Shown here: positions 19,130 to 27,086 of the stretch, one piece after another
Numbering within the stretch: position 1 is the stretch's first letter
How the letters are laid out: each line of letters starts with the position of its first letter
From: Pirellula sp.
GTDB lineage: Bacteria > Planctomycetota > Planctomycetia > Pirellulales > Lacipirellulaceae
Assembly: GCA_013822725.1 (NCBI GenBank)
Contig: PNKX01000010.1
Coordinates: forward strand, 62,001 to 126,000
Direction: 5' to 3'
DNA length: 64,000 bases
Translations under genes and position numbers: made by a program
Notes under the pieces: model-generated
What the model was told of the DNA's origin: nothing
The model's database searches: none
Seen by the model: the letters and a program-made list of their open reading frames with translations, nothing else

Positions 19130-19241
19130 TCCATTATATCTCACGGCTTCAGGCCATCAAATCCAACGGCCATAATTCTTAAATTGCTGGCACCGTTCTC
19201 TAAGGTCATTGCAGTAAACAACTTGCAGCGATACTTTTCTC

Positions 19242-19258
19242 TTGGCACTCAACATGCG
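19242..19258 (+). promoter_or_regulatory. sigma-54 (-24/-12) promoter of the sulfate transport operon
   Basis: TTGGCAC, five bases, then ATGC: the invariant GG (19244-19245) and GC (19256-19257) have the exact ten-base spacing. Only the outer positions deviate from consensus. Transcription would start near 19269, 30 bases before the sbp ATG at 19299. The divergent neighbouring gene encodes a sigma-54 activator. Weak upstream features that could be activator sites are a dyad AACGG/CCGTT (19165-19197) and two TTGCAG copies (19209 and 19223). Confidence 0.75.
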
Positions 19259-19298
19259 TAGGACGGGCCCAACCCTCAAACGCAACCCGAGTGCCCAT

Positions 19299-20381
19299 AT
19301 GAAGTCGATCTCCCCCATCGTCGCGTTTACTCTCCTAGCCACGGTCGCTCCGCTGTTGGCAGGTTGCGGCTCGTCGACGGCCGCCAGCAAGTCGGGCAGC
19401 GAACCCGCCGGGGCCGCGTCTTCCAAAGAGCCGGTGACCTTGCTGAATGTCTCTTACGACCCGACGCGCGAACTCTACGAAGAGTTCAACGCCGATTTCG
19501 CCAAGCACTACGAAGAAGAGACAGGCACTCCAGTAACGATCGAGCAATCGCATGGCGGCGCCGGCAAGCAAGCCCGCGCGGTCATCGACGGCCTGAAGGC
19601 CGACGTCGTCACGCTCGCTATCGCCTACGACATCGATCAAATCGCCGAGTTGACCGGCCTGTTCCCAAAGGACTGGCAGAAGCGACTCGACAACAACAGC
19701 TGCCCTTACACGTCAACGATTGTCTTCTTGGTCCGCTCGGGGAACCCAAAGCAGATCAAGGATTGGGATGATCTGGTGAAAGATGGCGTTGAAGTCATCA
19801 CCCCGAATCCCAAAACGTCGGGCGGCGCTCGCTACAACTACCTTGGCGCCTGGGGCTACGCTTTAAAGAAGTTCGGCAACGACGAGCAGAAGGCCCGCGA
19901 CTTCGTCAAGAAACTCTACGAGAACGTCCCTGTGCTCGGCTCCGGGGCCCGCGACTCGACGACCACCTTCGTTCAGCGCGAGCAAGGCGACGTCCTGATC
20001 ACCTGGGAGAACGAAGCTCTCTTGGCGCTCAAGGAACTTGGTCCGGAAAAGTTTGAGATCGTCACTCCTTCGGTCAGCATTCTGGCCGAACCGCCAGTCA
20101 CCGTCGTCGACAAGAACGCCGCCGCTCACGGCGCGCAAGAAGCGGCCGTGGCTTACTTGAAGTATCTCTATTCGCCTGCCGGCCAGCGCTTGGCGGCGAA
20201 GCACTTCTACCGTCCTAGCTTGAAGGAACATGCGGCGCCGGAAGATCTGGAGCGGTTCAAAGAGATCGAACTATTTAACGTCGACGAAGTTTTCGGCGGT
20301 TGGCCCGAGGCCCAAGCCAAGCACTTTAACGACGGCGGATTGTTCGACGTTATTCAGGAAGAAATCGCGAGCAGCAAATAG
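19299..20381 (+). CDS. sbp: sulfate/thiosulfate ABC transporter substrate-binding lipoprotein
   Basis: About 360 residues. A lipoprotein signal with lipobox LLAGC (Cys at about residue 23) replaces the cleavable signal seen in enterobacterial Sbp/CysP. The mature protein has the family sequences [70 protein letters not shown] and [19 protein letters not shown]. It binds sulfate and delivers it to CysT/CysW. The frame could be extended to a TTG at 19242, but that overlaps the sigma-54 promoter; the ATG at 19299 is preferred. First gene of the operon. Confidence 0.93.
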   Translation: MKSISPIVAFTLLATVAPLLAGCGSSTAASKSGSEPAGAASSKEPVTLLNVSYDPTRELYEEFNADFAKHYEEETGTPVTIEQSHGGAGKQARAVIDGLKADVVTLAIAYDIDQIAELTGLFPKDWQKRLDNNSCPYTSTIVFLVRSGNPKQIKDWDDLVKDGVEVITPNPKTSGGARYNYLGAWGYALKKFGNDEQKARDFVKKLYENVPVLGSGARDSTTTFVQREQGDVLITWENEALLALKELGPEKFEIVTPSVSILAEPPVTVVDKNAAAHGAQEAAVAYLKYLYSPAGQRLAAKHFYRPSLKEHAAPEDLERFKEIELFNVDEVFGGWPEAQAKHFNDGGLFDVIQEEIASSK

Positions 20382-20463
20382 CGGCAGCGAATCAGCGCGT
20401 GCAGCGTCAAGGGCGGCTCGGAGCCGCAGGGAACGCGACACGTTAAAACAGAAATCTCCCCCC

Positions 20464-21303
20464 ATGTCCAAAAACTTCGCCAAACGACAAGTGCTCCCAG
20501 GCTTCGGGATCACGATGGGCTACACGGTGACCTACCTGAGCCTGATCGTGCTGGTCCCGCTTGCTGCTCTCTTTTTGAAGTCGGCCGGCCTCGGCGTGGC
20601 TGACTTTTGGAAGGCGGTTTCGAGTCCGCGCGTCGTCGCTTCGTACAAGCTGACCTTCGGCGCCTCGCTCGTGGCAGCGACGATCAACGCTATCTTCGGC
20701 TTTGTCGTCGCCTGGACGCTGGTGCGTTATAAGTTCCCTGGCAAGCGGATCATCGACGCGATGATCGACCTGCCGTTCGCCCTGCCGACCGCGGTCTCGG
20801 GCATCGCCCTGACGGCGGTCTATTCGTCGCACGGCTGGTTCGGGCAGTACCTGGAACCGCTGGGGATTAAGGTCGCCTACACGCCGATCGGCATTACGCT
20901 AGCGTTGGTCTTCATCGGCCTGCCGTTCGTGGTTCGCACGCTGCAGCCCGCGCTGGCCGATCTTGAGCGGGAAAGCGAAGAGGCCGCCGCGAGTCTTGGC
21001 GCCAATCGTTTTCAGACGTTCACCCGCGTGATCCTGCCGACGATTCTCCCTGCCCTGCTTACCGGCTTTGCCCTCTCGCTGGCACGCGCCATCGGCGAGT
21101 ACGGTTCGGTTGTCTTCATCTCCGGCAACATGCCGATGCGTACGGAGATCACGTCGCTGTTGATCATCTCGAAGCTCGAACAGTACGACACGGCTGGCGC
21201 CGCGGCGATTTCGGTCGTCATGCTGATCGCTTCGTTCGGTCTGCTGCTGTCGATCAATCTGCTGCAGCACTTGGCCGGTCGCCGTTATCAGGGGGCGCTC
21301 TAA
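20464..21303 (+). CDS. cysT: sulfate ABC transporter permease CysT
   Basis: 279 residues from the ATG at 20464; the upstream extension of the frame overlaps sbp and is not conserved. It has six membrane helices and the permease EAA loop (EEAAASLGANRFQTFTRVIL), preceded by AYTPIGITLALVFIGLPFVV and followed by ARAIGEYGSVVFISGNMP, characteristic of CysT/CysU. It pairs with CysW to form the channel. It lies 82 bp after sbp and one base before cysW. Confidence 0.93.
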   Translation: MSKNFAKRQVLPGFGITMGYTVTYLSLIVLVPLAALFLKSAGLGVADFWKAVSSPRVVASYKLTFGASLVAATINAIFGFVVAWTLVRYKFPGKRIIDAMIDLPFALPTAVSGIALTAVYSSHGWFGQYLEPLGIKVAYTPIGITLALVFIGLPFVVRTLQPALADLERESEEAAASLGANRFQTFTRVILPTILPALLTGFALSLARAIGEYGSVVFISGNMPMRTEITSLLIISKLEQYDTAGAAAISVVMLIASFGLLLSINLLQHLAGRRYQGAL

Positions 21304-21304
21304 C

Positions 21305-22213
21305 ATGAATGCCTCCACGCTTCCGACCACTCTTGAATCGCCCGAGTCTTGGCAAGTCGCTGGGCCGCAACTCCGCACCGCGACCGAAGAGTCGACCTGG
21401 GTCCGTTGGCTGCTCGTCGGCTCCACGCTCACGTTTCTCACGCTTGTCTTGTTCGTCCCGCTCGCGGCGATCTTCGCCGAAGCGTTGCGCAAAGGTTGGG
21501 CCGCGTACTTCGCCAGCTTCAACAATCCGAACTTCTGGTCGGCGGTGAAGCTGTCGTTCCTCGCGACCGGCATTTCGGTCCCGGCGAACCTGATCTTCGG
21601 CGTGGCCGCTTCGTGGGCGATCGCCAAGTTCGATTTCCGCGGCAAGAGCTTGTTGATCACGTTGATCGACCTGCCGTTCGCGGTGTCGCCGGTCGTTTCG
21701 GGCTTGATCTATGTCTTGCTCTTCGGCATGACCGGCTGGTTGGGACCGTGGCTGTCGAGCCACAACATTCAGATCATCTTCGCCGTGCCCGGCATCGTGT
21801 TGGCGACGATCTTCGTCACCTTTCCCTTCGTTGCCCGCGAATTGATTCCGCTGATGCAGGAGCAAGGGAGCGAAGAGGAACAAGCCGCGGTGTCGCTCGG
21901 GGCCAACGGCTGGCAAACGTTTTTCCGCGTGACGCTGCCGAACGTGAAATGGGCCCTGCTGTACGGCGTGATCCTCAGCACGGCTCGCGCCATGGGCGAG
22001 TTCGGCGCCGTGTCGGTCGTCTCGGGGCACATCCGCGGCAAGACCAACACGCTGCCGCTCCATATCGAGGTGCTTTACAACGAATACAACTTCGTCGCGG
22101 CGTTTGCCGTGGCGTCGCTGCTGACCTTACTTGCCTTAGTGACGCTCGTGCTGAAGACGACGCTGGAGTGGCGTATTCAACGCGATCTCGAAGAGGCTGC
22201 CAAAAGCGAGTAG
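21305..22213 (+). CDS. cysW: sulfate ABC transporter permease CysW
   Basis: 302 residues with a soluble N-terminal roughly 30 residues and six membrane helices. CysW hallmarks: FATGIS-type segment LSFLATGISVPANLIFG, LPFAVSPVVSGLIYVLLFG, EAA loop QAAVSLGANGWQTFFRVTLP and ARAMGEFGAVSVVSGHIRG followed by LPLHIEVLYNEYNF. It begins one base after the cysT stop, so translation is probably coupled. Confidence 0.93.
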   Translation: MNASTLPTTLESPESWQVAGPQLRTATEESTWVRWLLVGSTLTFLTLVLFVPLAAIFAEALRKGWAAYFASFNNPNFWSAVKLSFLATGISVPANLIFGVAASWAIAKFDFRGKSLLITLIDLPFAVSPVVSGLIYVLLFGMTGWLGPWLSSHNIQIIFAVPGIVLATIFVTFPFVARELIPLMQEQGSEEEQAAVSLGANGWQTFFRVTLPNVKWALLYGVILSTARAMGEFGAVSVVSGHIRGKTNTLPLHIEVLYNEYNFVAAFAVASLLTLLALVTLVLKTTLEWRIQRDLEEAAKSE

Positions 22214-22221
22214 CGACTGTC

Positions 22222-22241
22222 CCTCTCCCCGACGGGAGAGG
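22222..22241. repeat. short GC hairpin between cysW and cysA
   Basis: CCTCTCCC, four-base loop, GGGAGAGG; followed by GAGGGGTTTTC. It lies in the 195-bp cysW-cysA gap and may act as an attenuator, an mRNA processing site or simply an intergenic repeat. The T run is short (four), so termination would be weak. Confidence 0.5.
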
Positions 22242-22408
22242 ATTGGTGAGGGGTTTTCATCATGGCGAGCTTGAAAACGCAACATGCCGCTTTAGCAAAC
22301 AGACTCCCTCCCCAAGCTCCTTCCTTCGAGGGCGGAGCATTGAACAACACCCTCCGCATTCATCCACCGCAAAAATCCGAGCGCCAACAGGAGCAGGACA
22401 ATAACCCC

Positions 22409-23485
22409 ATGAGCATCGACGTTCAGCATATTTCGAAAACCTTCGGCAGCTTTCGCGCCCTCAACGACGTCAGCTTGAAGATCAACGACGGCGAGTTGGT
22501 GGCGTTGCTGGGCCCCTCAGGTTCGGGCAAGACGACGCTGCTGAGAATCATTGCTGGACTGGAAGCTCCGGACCCGAACCCCGGCGCCTCGATTCGCTTC
22601 TATGACGAAGATGTCTCGCGTCGCACGGTCGGCGAACGGCAGGTCGGCTTCGTCTTCCAGCATTACGCGTTGTTTCGTCACATGACGGTCTTCGAGAACG
22701 TCGCCTTCGGGTTGAGGGTACGGCACAAGTCGACGCGCCCGTCGAAGGAGGAGATTCGCGACCGCGTCGAAAAGTTGCTGTCACTGGTGCAACTGGCCCA
22801 GTTCAGCAAGCGTTATCCGTCGCAGCTTTCGGGCGGCCAACGGCAACGCGTCGCCTTGGCCCGCGCCTTGGCCGTGGAACCGAAAGTGCTGTTGCTCGAC
22901 GAACCGTTTGGCGCCCTCGACGCACAGGTCCGCAAGGGGCTGCGGGCGTGGCTTCGCCGGCTCCATGAAGAGATCCACATCACCAGCGTCCTGGTGACGC
23001 ACGACCAGGAGGAGGCGCTCGAAGTCGCCGATCGGGTCGTCGTCATGAACAACTCCAAGATCGAACAAGAAGGAACGCCGGACGAAGTCTTCCACAACGC
23101 GAAGACCCAGTTCGTGATGGAGTTCCTCGGCCAGGTCAACGTCTTCCACGGCCGCGTTCAAAAGGGGAAGGCGACGCTCGGCGACTTGACGGTCGATTAC
23201 CCCAACTACAGCGACGACCACGAACGCCCGGCCACCGTCTACATGCGGCCGCACGAGTTCGAGATTCGCCGCCAGTCGAACGGCAAGCCAAGCTTTCCGG
23301 CCCGCATCACGCGGACGCATTCCGCCGGCGCCGTCGCCCGCGTCTTCCTCGAAACGGAAGACGCCGCGAGCGTGCTGGTGGAGTTGCCCCTCGACGAGTT
23401 TTCCAACCTCGCCTTGCAGGAAGGCGAAACCGTTCACTTGTATCCCAAAAACGCCCGCGTCTTCATTCCGAGTGAATCCAAATGA
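22409..23485 (+). CDS. cysA: sulfate ABC transporter ATP-binding protein CysA
   Basis: 358 residues from the ATG at 22409, which has GGAG upstream and starts exactly at the conserved domain. The 49 extra upstream codons of the frame run through intergenic hairpin sequence and were rejected. Walker [10 protein letters not shown] (Lys 41), Q-loop [20 protein letters not shown], signature [15 protein letters not shown], Walker [13 protein letters not shown] and H-loop VTHDQEEA are all intact. A C-terminal TOBE-like regulatory domain (about residues 240-358) carries [11 protein letters not shown]. It powers sulfate uptake through CysTW. Confidence 0.94.
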   Translation: MSIDVQHISKTFGSFRALNDVSLKINDGELVALLGPSGSGKTTLLRIIAGLEAPDPNPGASIRFYDEDVSRRTVGERQVGFVFQHYALFRHMTVFENVAFGLRVRHKSTRPSKEEIRDRVEKLLSLVQLAQFSKRYPSQLSGGQRQRVALARALAVEPKVLLLDEPFGALDAQVRKGLRAWLRRLHEEIHITSVLVTHDQEEALEVADRVVVMNNSKIEQEGTPDEVFHNAKTQFVMEFLGQVNVFHGRVQKGKATLGDLTVDYPNYSDDHERPATVYMRPHEFEIRRQSNGKPSFPARITRTHSAGAVARVFLETEDAASVLVELPLDEFSNLALQEGETVHLYPKNARVFIPSESK

Positions 23486-23748
23486 GCCAAACGACCGGAC
23501 TTCACGCAGCCGCCAATTTCTCACGGAAGACCATTGCCATGAGCCAGGCCCCCGCCACGCCGCCCGGCGCCGCCGCCACTCGCCTGCCGACCGATGACGA
23601 ACTCCGCGAAGTCGCGGCGTCGCTTCGCGGGATGCGATTCGGATCGGTGACGATCGTCGTTCAGGACGGCGTCATCATTCAGATTGACAAGACCGAAAAA
23701 CGCCGGCTACGCAATCGTCGCGACGCCGGCGAGAACGGACAATCTTAA
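23482..23748 (+). CDS. DUF2292 (YezD-like) small protein
   Basis: 88 residues or fewer. The conserved core is [25 protein letters not shown] followed by [14 protein letters not shown], which matches DUF2292/YezD, a small family regularly found beside sulfur assimilation genes. The start ATG overlaps the cysA stop by four bases (ATGA), implying translational coupling; an internal ATG at 23539 is a possible alternative. The biochemical role is not known to me. Its place at the end of a sulfate operon supports a sulfur-related function. Confidence 0.78.
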   Translation: MSQTTGLHAAANFSRKTIAMSQAPATPPGAAATRLPTDDELREVAASLRGMRFGSVTIVVQDGVIIQIDKTEKRRLRNRRDAGENGQS

Positions 23749-24099
23749 CGAACGCCGTTTAGATTAAGCAGTTAGCCGCGAGGTTCGCCTCGCCTGGGCG
23801 ACGCCAATCGCCCGCCTTACGAGCCAACGCCCGACTCGCTCCCCGAGAGGCGTCGCTCCGACACCACCTCCCCGCTCACACCAACCGGACTACCGGAGGC
23901 TCTTGAGCTCGACGAGAACCCGTCATGCTCGCGCCTTCGTACCTACTTGGCGTTCGACGCCGCATCGAACGCATTGATCCGGTTTTCTGTCCGCTGCAGT
24001 AGCCGTCGCGGGCTCGATTCCATCGAGCCTAGGTTGTGGCTAGCGTTGCAGCGTTTGTATTTGAGTTCGACTTTTGTGTTTTTTGAAGGACCCACAGAA
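23749..24099. other. intergenic region with two adjacent hairpins
   Basis: After the sulfate operon, two hairpins lie next to each other: GCGAGG-TTCG-CCTCGC (23778-23793) and GGGCGA-CGCCAA-TCGCCC (23796-23813). No T run follows, so they are not standard intrinsic terminators. No gene is seen. GAAGGA at 24085-24090 is the likely ribosome binding site of the lipoprotein gene at 24100. Confidence 0.5.
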
Positions 24100-24570
24100 A
24101 TGAATCTTGAGTGTTGCAAGACGAGAAGCGTCAGCCGCCCGGGAAGGCGGTTCGACGTGGGGCTTTTTGGCGTTGCCGTCCTATCGTTAGCGTTTGCAGG
24201 TTGCGGGGAAGCAAAACCCGATCGCGCGGCGGTCTTCCCAGCGAAGGGAACAATGACGTTCAAGGGCGAGCCAACCCACGGCGCAATTATAGCCCTTCAT
24301 CCTAAGACACCGCTGCCGGAAGGCGTCCCCAGTCCGCGCGCTAACGTCGGCAAAGACGGCTCGTTCGCCGTCTCGACCTACGACAGCGGCGACGGCGCTC
24401 CCGAGGGCGAATACGTCGTCACCGTCACGTGGAACAAGTTAATTAAGAATGGTGAAGACTCAAAAATCGGACCGAATGTCATACCGCCTAAGTACGGCAA
24501 CCCCGCCACGTCCGACGTGGTCGTTAAGATTGCCGCGGGAGACAACGCCATTCCAGCGATTCAACTGTAA
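24100..24570 (+). CDS. small lipoprotein with transthyretin/carboxypeptidase-regulatory-like fold
   Basis: 156 residues from the ATG at 24100, chosen because GAAGGA precedes it. A basic N-terminus and hydrophobic segment (VGLFGVAVLSLAFAGC) give a lipobox-like site. The mature part (AKGTMTFKGEPTHGAIIALHP ... DGSFAVSTYDSGDGAPEGEY) follows the pattern of planctomycete lipoproteins whose Ig-like/transthyretin-like fold is commonly encoded next to DUF1559 genes, as here (next gene 60 bp on). Function unknown; probably cell-surface. Confidence 0.75.
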   Translation: MNLECCKTRSVSRPGRRFDVGLFGVAVLSLAFAGCGEAKPDRAAVFPAKGTMTFKGEPTHGAIIALHPKTPLPEGVPSPRANVGKDGSFAVSTYDSGDGAPEGEYVVTVTWNKLIKNGEDSKIGPNVIPPKYGNPATSDVVVKIAAGDNAIPAIQL

Positions 24571-24630
24571 ACAAGCAGGCACCAGACGCGCCCATTCATA
24601 AATTACTTTTATTCGAGAGGGAATTTGATC

Positions 24631-25641
24631 ATGTCACGCAAGAGACCTGCCTTTACGCTCGTGGAACTGCTGGTGGTGATCGCCATCATCGGCGTCCTAG
24701 TCGCGCTGCTCCTCCCCGCCGTGCAGGCCGCCCGCGAGGCCGCCCGCCGCGCCGAGTGCACCAATAAGATGAAGCAACTCGGCCTTGCCGTGCAGAATCA
24801 TCATGACGCCAAGAAAGTCGTCCCGGTCAGTGCTCGCCCGGTCGGCGTCGTGACAAGCCAAGTACAGCGCATCGCGGCGATGACGCATATCTTGGCTTAC
24901 ATGGAGCTAGGCGCGCTCCGCAGTACGTTCGATCTAACGAAGAACTGGTCGAATATCGACAACCGCAAGGCGGTTAATACGATCATCCCAGGATTTCAAT
25001 GCCCTTCCAGTCCAGAAGACGTGGGTCGATACGACGGCGATCCGAACAGCACCTGGGTGCAAGAAATCTGCACGCAAACTGATTACTCTCCGACGGTTTG
25101 GGTTCAAGGCGCGCTGTACAATCCGGCTAGTGCCAGCAATCTCATTGATCCTCCCGGCAATGCAAATCTCGAAGGAAACTACCCGGGCATCTTGGAATAC
25201 CAGAACCCGAAAGCCAGCTTCAAAGACGTCACTGACGGTCTTTCGAACACGATTATGTTCGCCGAATCGGCCGGCCGGCCAAGTGTCTTTCGTAAGAACA
25301 TCAAGGTGAGCGAGGACGCGACCGCGGCGCGCGTGAACGGCGGCGGCTGGCCCCGTCCGGCGAGCGATATTCTTGTCTTCGGCCTGAGCGCCGACGGTAA
25401 GGAGCCGTTTGGCGCGTGCGCCGTCAACTGCGCCAATGGCATCGACGTGGTCGCCTCAGGATATCCGCATCCGCAGTTCAACACCTACGGTACTAGCGCT
25501 CCATACTCGTTCCACTCCGGCGTGGTCCTTCATGGATTTGGCGACGGTTCAGTTCGCGGCCTGAGCGAGAACATCGACATCCGCGAGTATGCCAAGCTTG
25601 TAACCCGTGCGGGCGAAGAGATTTCAGCGAATGTGAACTAG
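24631..25641 (+). CDS. DUF1559 protein with prepilin-type N-terminus (1)
   Basis: 336 residues. A short leader ends at the type IV prepilin processing site [20 protein letters not shown] followed by [13 protein letters not shown]. The DUF1559 domain has conserved QCPSSP-like (FQCPSSPEDVGR), DGLSNTIMFAES and the C-terminal H-x9-DG signature (HSGVVLHGFGDG). GAGAGGGAA upstream supports the ATG at 24631 over a TTG at 24625. The family is highly expanded in planctomycetes and is thought to be surface-exposed pseudopilin-like material. It is paired with the preceding lipoprotein gene. Confidence 0.92.
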   Translation: MSRKRPAFTLVELLVVIAIIGVLVALLLPAVQAAREAARRAECTNKMKQLGLAVQNHHDAKKVVPVSARPVGVVTSQVQRIAAMTHILAYMELGALRSTFDLTKNWSNIDNRKAVNTIIPGFQCPSSPEDVGRYDGDPNSTWVQEICTQTDYSPTVWVQGALYNPASASNLIDPPGNANLEGNYPGILEYQNPKASFKDVTDGLSNTIMFAESAGRPSVFRKNIKVSEDATAARVNGGGWPRPASDILVFGLSADGKEPFGACAVNCANGIDVVASGYPHPQFNTYGTSAPYSFHSGVVLHGFGDGSVRGLSENIDIREYAKLVTRAGEEISANVN

Positions 25642-25709
25642 GATCGCATCAAGCGCTAACAAGGGGCCGCAACGGCAGAAGAGGCAGCCAGTTCGTTGGG
25701 TCCGACGCG

Positions 25710-25750
25710 AGGCCCGACTTTCCAGCAAGGGAAGTCGGGCCTTTTTTCTT
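25710..25750 (+). terminator. intrinsic terminator after the DUF1559 gene
   Basis: Stem AGGCCCGACTTTCC pairing with GGGAAGTCGGGCCT (one mismatch), loop of about five bases, followed by six T and CTT. It separates the plus-strand DUF1559 unit from the convergent ubiquitin-like operon. On the minus strand no T run follows, so it is not obviously bidirectional. Confidence 0.9.
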
Positions 25751-25767
25751 GCGCGAGTTGACGGCGA

Positions 25768-26286
25768 TCATCCGCAGAACGTTGCGAGCCAATTCAGAAT
25801 CAAAGCTGCAATCAGGAAGCGGCCGAACCAGGCGGGCCAGGTGCGTTCGGAAATCACGCCGCGTCGCAGTTCATACAGTCCCCATGCTCGATAGGGAACT
25901 TGCAGCACAACGGCAAGCGCCATCAACCAGCCGATGCGGTGTAACAGAAACGACTCCGCCACGTCCCCTGACGCGAGCGCGACGAAGCTACGCGTCAATC
26001 CGCAACCAGGGCAATTGACGCCGAAGATCGCGCGGCTGCCGCAGAGAGGCGGGAGCGAATCGAACGGCAGCCACGAGGCGCGAACGCGCCCCGCAGGATT
26101 GAGTTGCAGGGCGAACGACAGCACGATCACGGCGACGCTGACGCCGAGCATCGTCCAATGACGATCGAGCAGTTGCGCATGGCGTCTGTCAATCACGCGC
26201 GCGTCGTCGTCCAACCAGACGACGTCGGCGACCTCTGATTGAGGCGTCAATGGCGACTCGCAGGGGAGTGATGAACTCGGCGTCAC
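25768..26286 (-). CDS. DUF2752 membrane protein, last gene of the ubiquitin-like operon
   Basis: 172 residues from a GTG that overlaps the stop of the E2 gene by four bases (GTGA). About three membrane helices. The DUF2752 hallmark is present between helices 1 and 2: FGVNCPGCGLTRSFVALASGD. Function of the family is unknown to me; it is common in planctomycetes and other bacteria. The overlap with the E2 gene indicates translation coupled to the modification system, though the family also occurs elsewhere, so membership could be incidental. A longer start at 26385 would overlap the E2 gene by 100 bp and was rejected. Confidence 0.75.
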   Translation of the reverse strand: MTPSSSLPCESPLTPQSEVADVVWLDDDARVIDRRHAQLLDRHWTMLGVSVAVIVLSFALQLNPAGRVRASWLPFDSLPPLCGSRAIFGVNCPGCGLTRSFVALASGDVAESFLLHRIGWLMALAVVLQVPYRAWGLYELRRGVISERTWPAWFGRFLIAALILNWLATFCG

Positions 26287-27086
26287 TTTTCGCTCGCGAC
26301 GAAGACCTGCAGGCACTTGCGGCAGCGGACGCGTCGGCCAGCAGATCCGGCGCTGAGGCGATATGCGGCGCCGCACTGAGTGCACGCAATAAGGATGGCG
26401 TCGACGTCAGCAACTTCCGGCGCTTGTGCGGCAGGAGCTGCTTTGGGCGCGGCAGGAGGCAGGAGCGGACGTGGCGGTGGGCCAGTCGCCGCTGGCGGCT
26501 TTTCCAGGACGTCGAATGTTACAGGCACTGTGGCAAGAGATGGAGCTGCGGGCTTGTGGATCTCTCTGACCGGCGGCGTTTGCACCGTCGTTGGCGCTAC
26601 GGCGGCAGCTGGCGTTGGCGCTGCATCCTCCACCAGCAAACTGACGTGATCGAGCGGCAGACGTTCCTTGTTCTCTTCGACCCACCGCGCCGCCTCGCCG
26701 TTGAGCGGGCTCTTCACGTTGTAGCTCTGGTAGGCGAGCATCTCCCCGATGCGGGCGACGATCGATTGCAACGATTCGCCGGCGCCCCAATGATCGCCGA
26801 CGCAAATCGCATGGGGGGCGATGTTCGGGTGAAATACGGGCGAGAGCATTCGGCACTGCGGCGGCGTCCGCGGGTAGGCGAGCGGCAGCGCGATCTCGAC
26901 GAGATGACTTTGCACCGGCTGGAGTTCGCCGCCGGTCATGCGGATGCTTTTGATCTGCATTTCCAGCTGATATCGCTCGGGGGGATCGCCTTCGACCTGG
27001 ATCAACTTCAGCCGCGGGTGGCGGCGGACGTAATCGCTGAGGCGGTCGTAGTCGGCCTTCAATCGTCGGAGACGCACGGCGCTCAT
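26283..27086 (-). CDS. E2 ubiquitin-conjugating-enzyme-like protein with C-terminal zinc ribbon
   Basis: 267 residues. Residues 1-150 follow the E2 fold. The core LALPLAYP-type strand reads IALPLAYPRTPPQCRM, then LSPVFHPNI with the HPN tripeptide at 86-88, and a candidate catalytic Cys at 95 in AICVGDHW. The C-terminal helices carry SIVARIGEMLAYQSYNVKSP. This is close to the canonical eukaryotic E2 order YPxxPP...HPN...C...W. A Pro/Ala-rich linker (about 155-228) leads to a zinc ribbon (Cys 235, 238, 255, 258). It would receive the modifier from the E1 on Cys95. Start ATG overlaps the RING-trypsin gene stop by four bases. Confidence 0.88.
   Translation of the reverse strand: MSAVRLRRLKADYDRLSDYVRRHPRLKLIQVEGDPPERYQLEMQIKSIRMTGGELQPVQSHLVEIALPLAYPRTPPQCRMLSPVFHPNIAPHAICVGDHWGAGESLQSIVARIGEMLAYQSYNVKSPLNGEAARWVEENKERLPLDHVSLLVEDAAPTPAAAVAPTTVQTPPVREIHKPAAPSLATVPVTFDVLEKPPAATGPPPRPLLPPAAPKAAPAAQAPEVADVDAILIACTQCGAAYRLSAGSAGRRVRCRKCLQVFVASEK

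Noticed and set aside
19189-19202. A TGGCAC at 19188-19193 as an additional sigma-54 promoter.
   Set aside because: The bases ten positions after GG are TA, not GC, so the -12 element is absent.
22262-22408. An N-terminal extension of CysA by 49 residues.
   Set aside because: The extension runs through intergenic repeat-like sequence, while the ATG at 22409 has a ribosome binding site and begins at the conserved domain.
25710-25750. Terminator hairpin acting for the minus-strand ubiquitin-like operon.
   Set aside because: On the minus strand the hairpin is not followed by a T run, so only the plus-strand assignment is supported.
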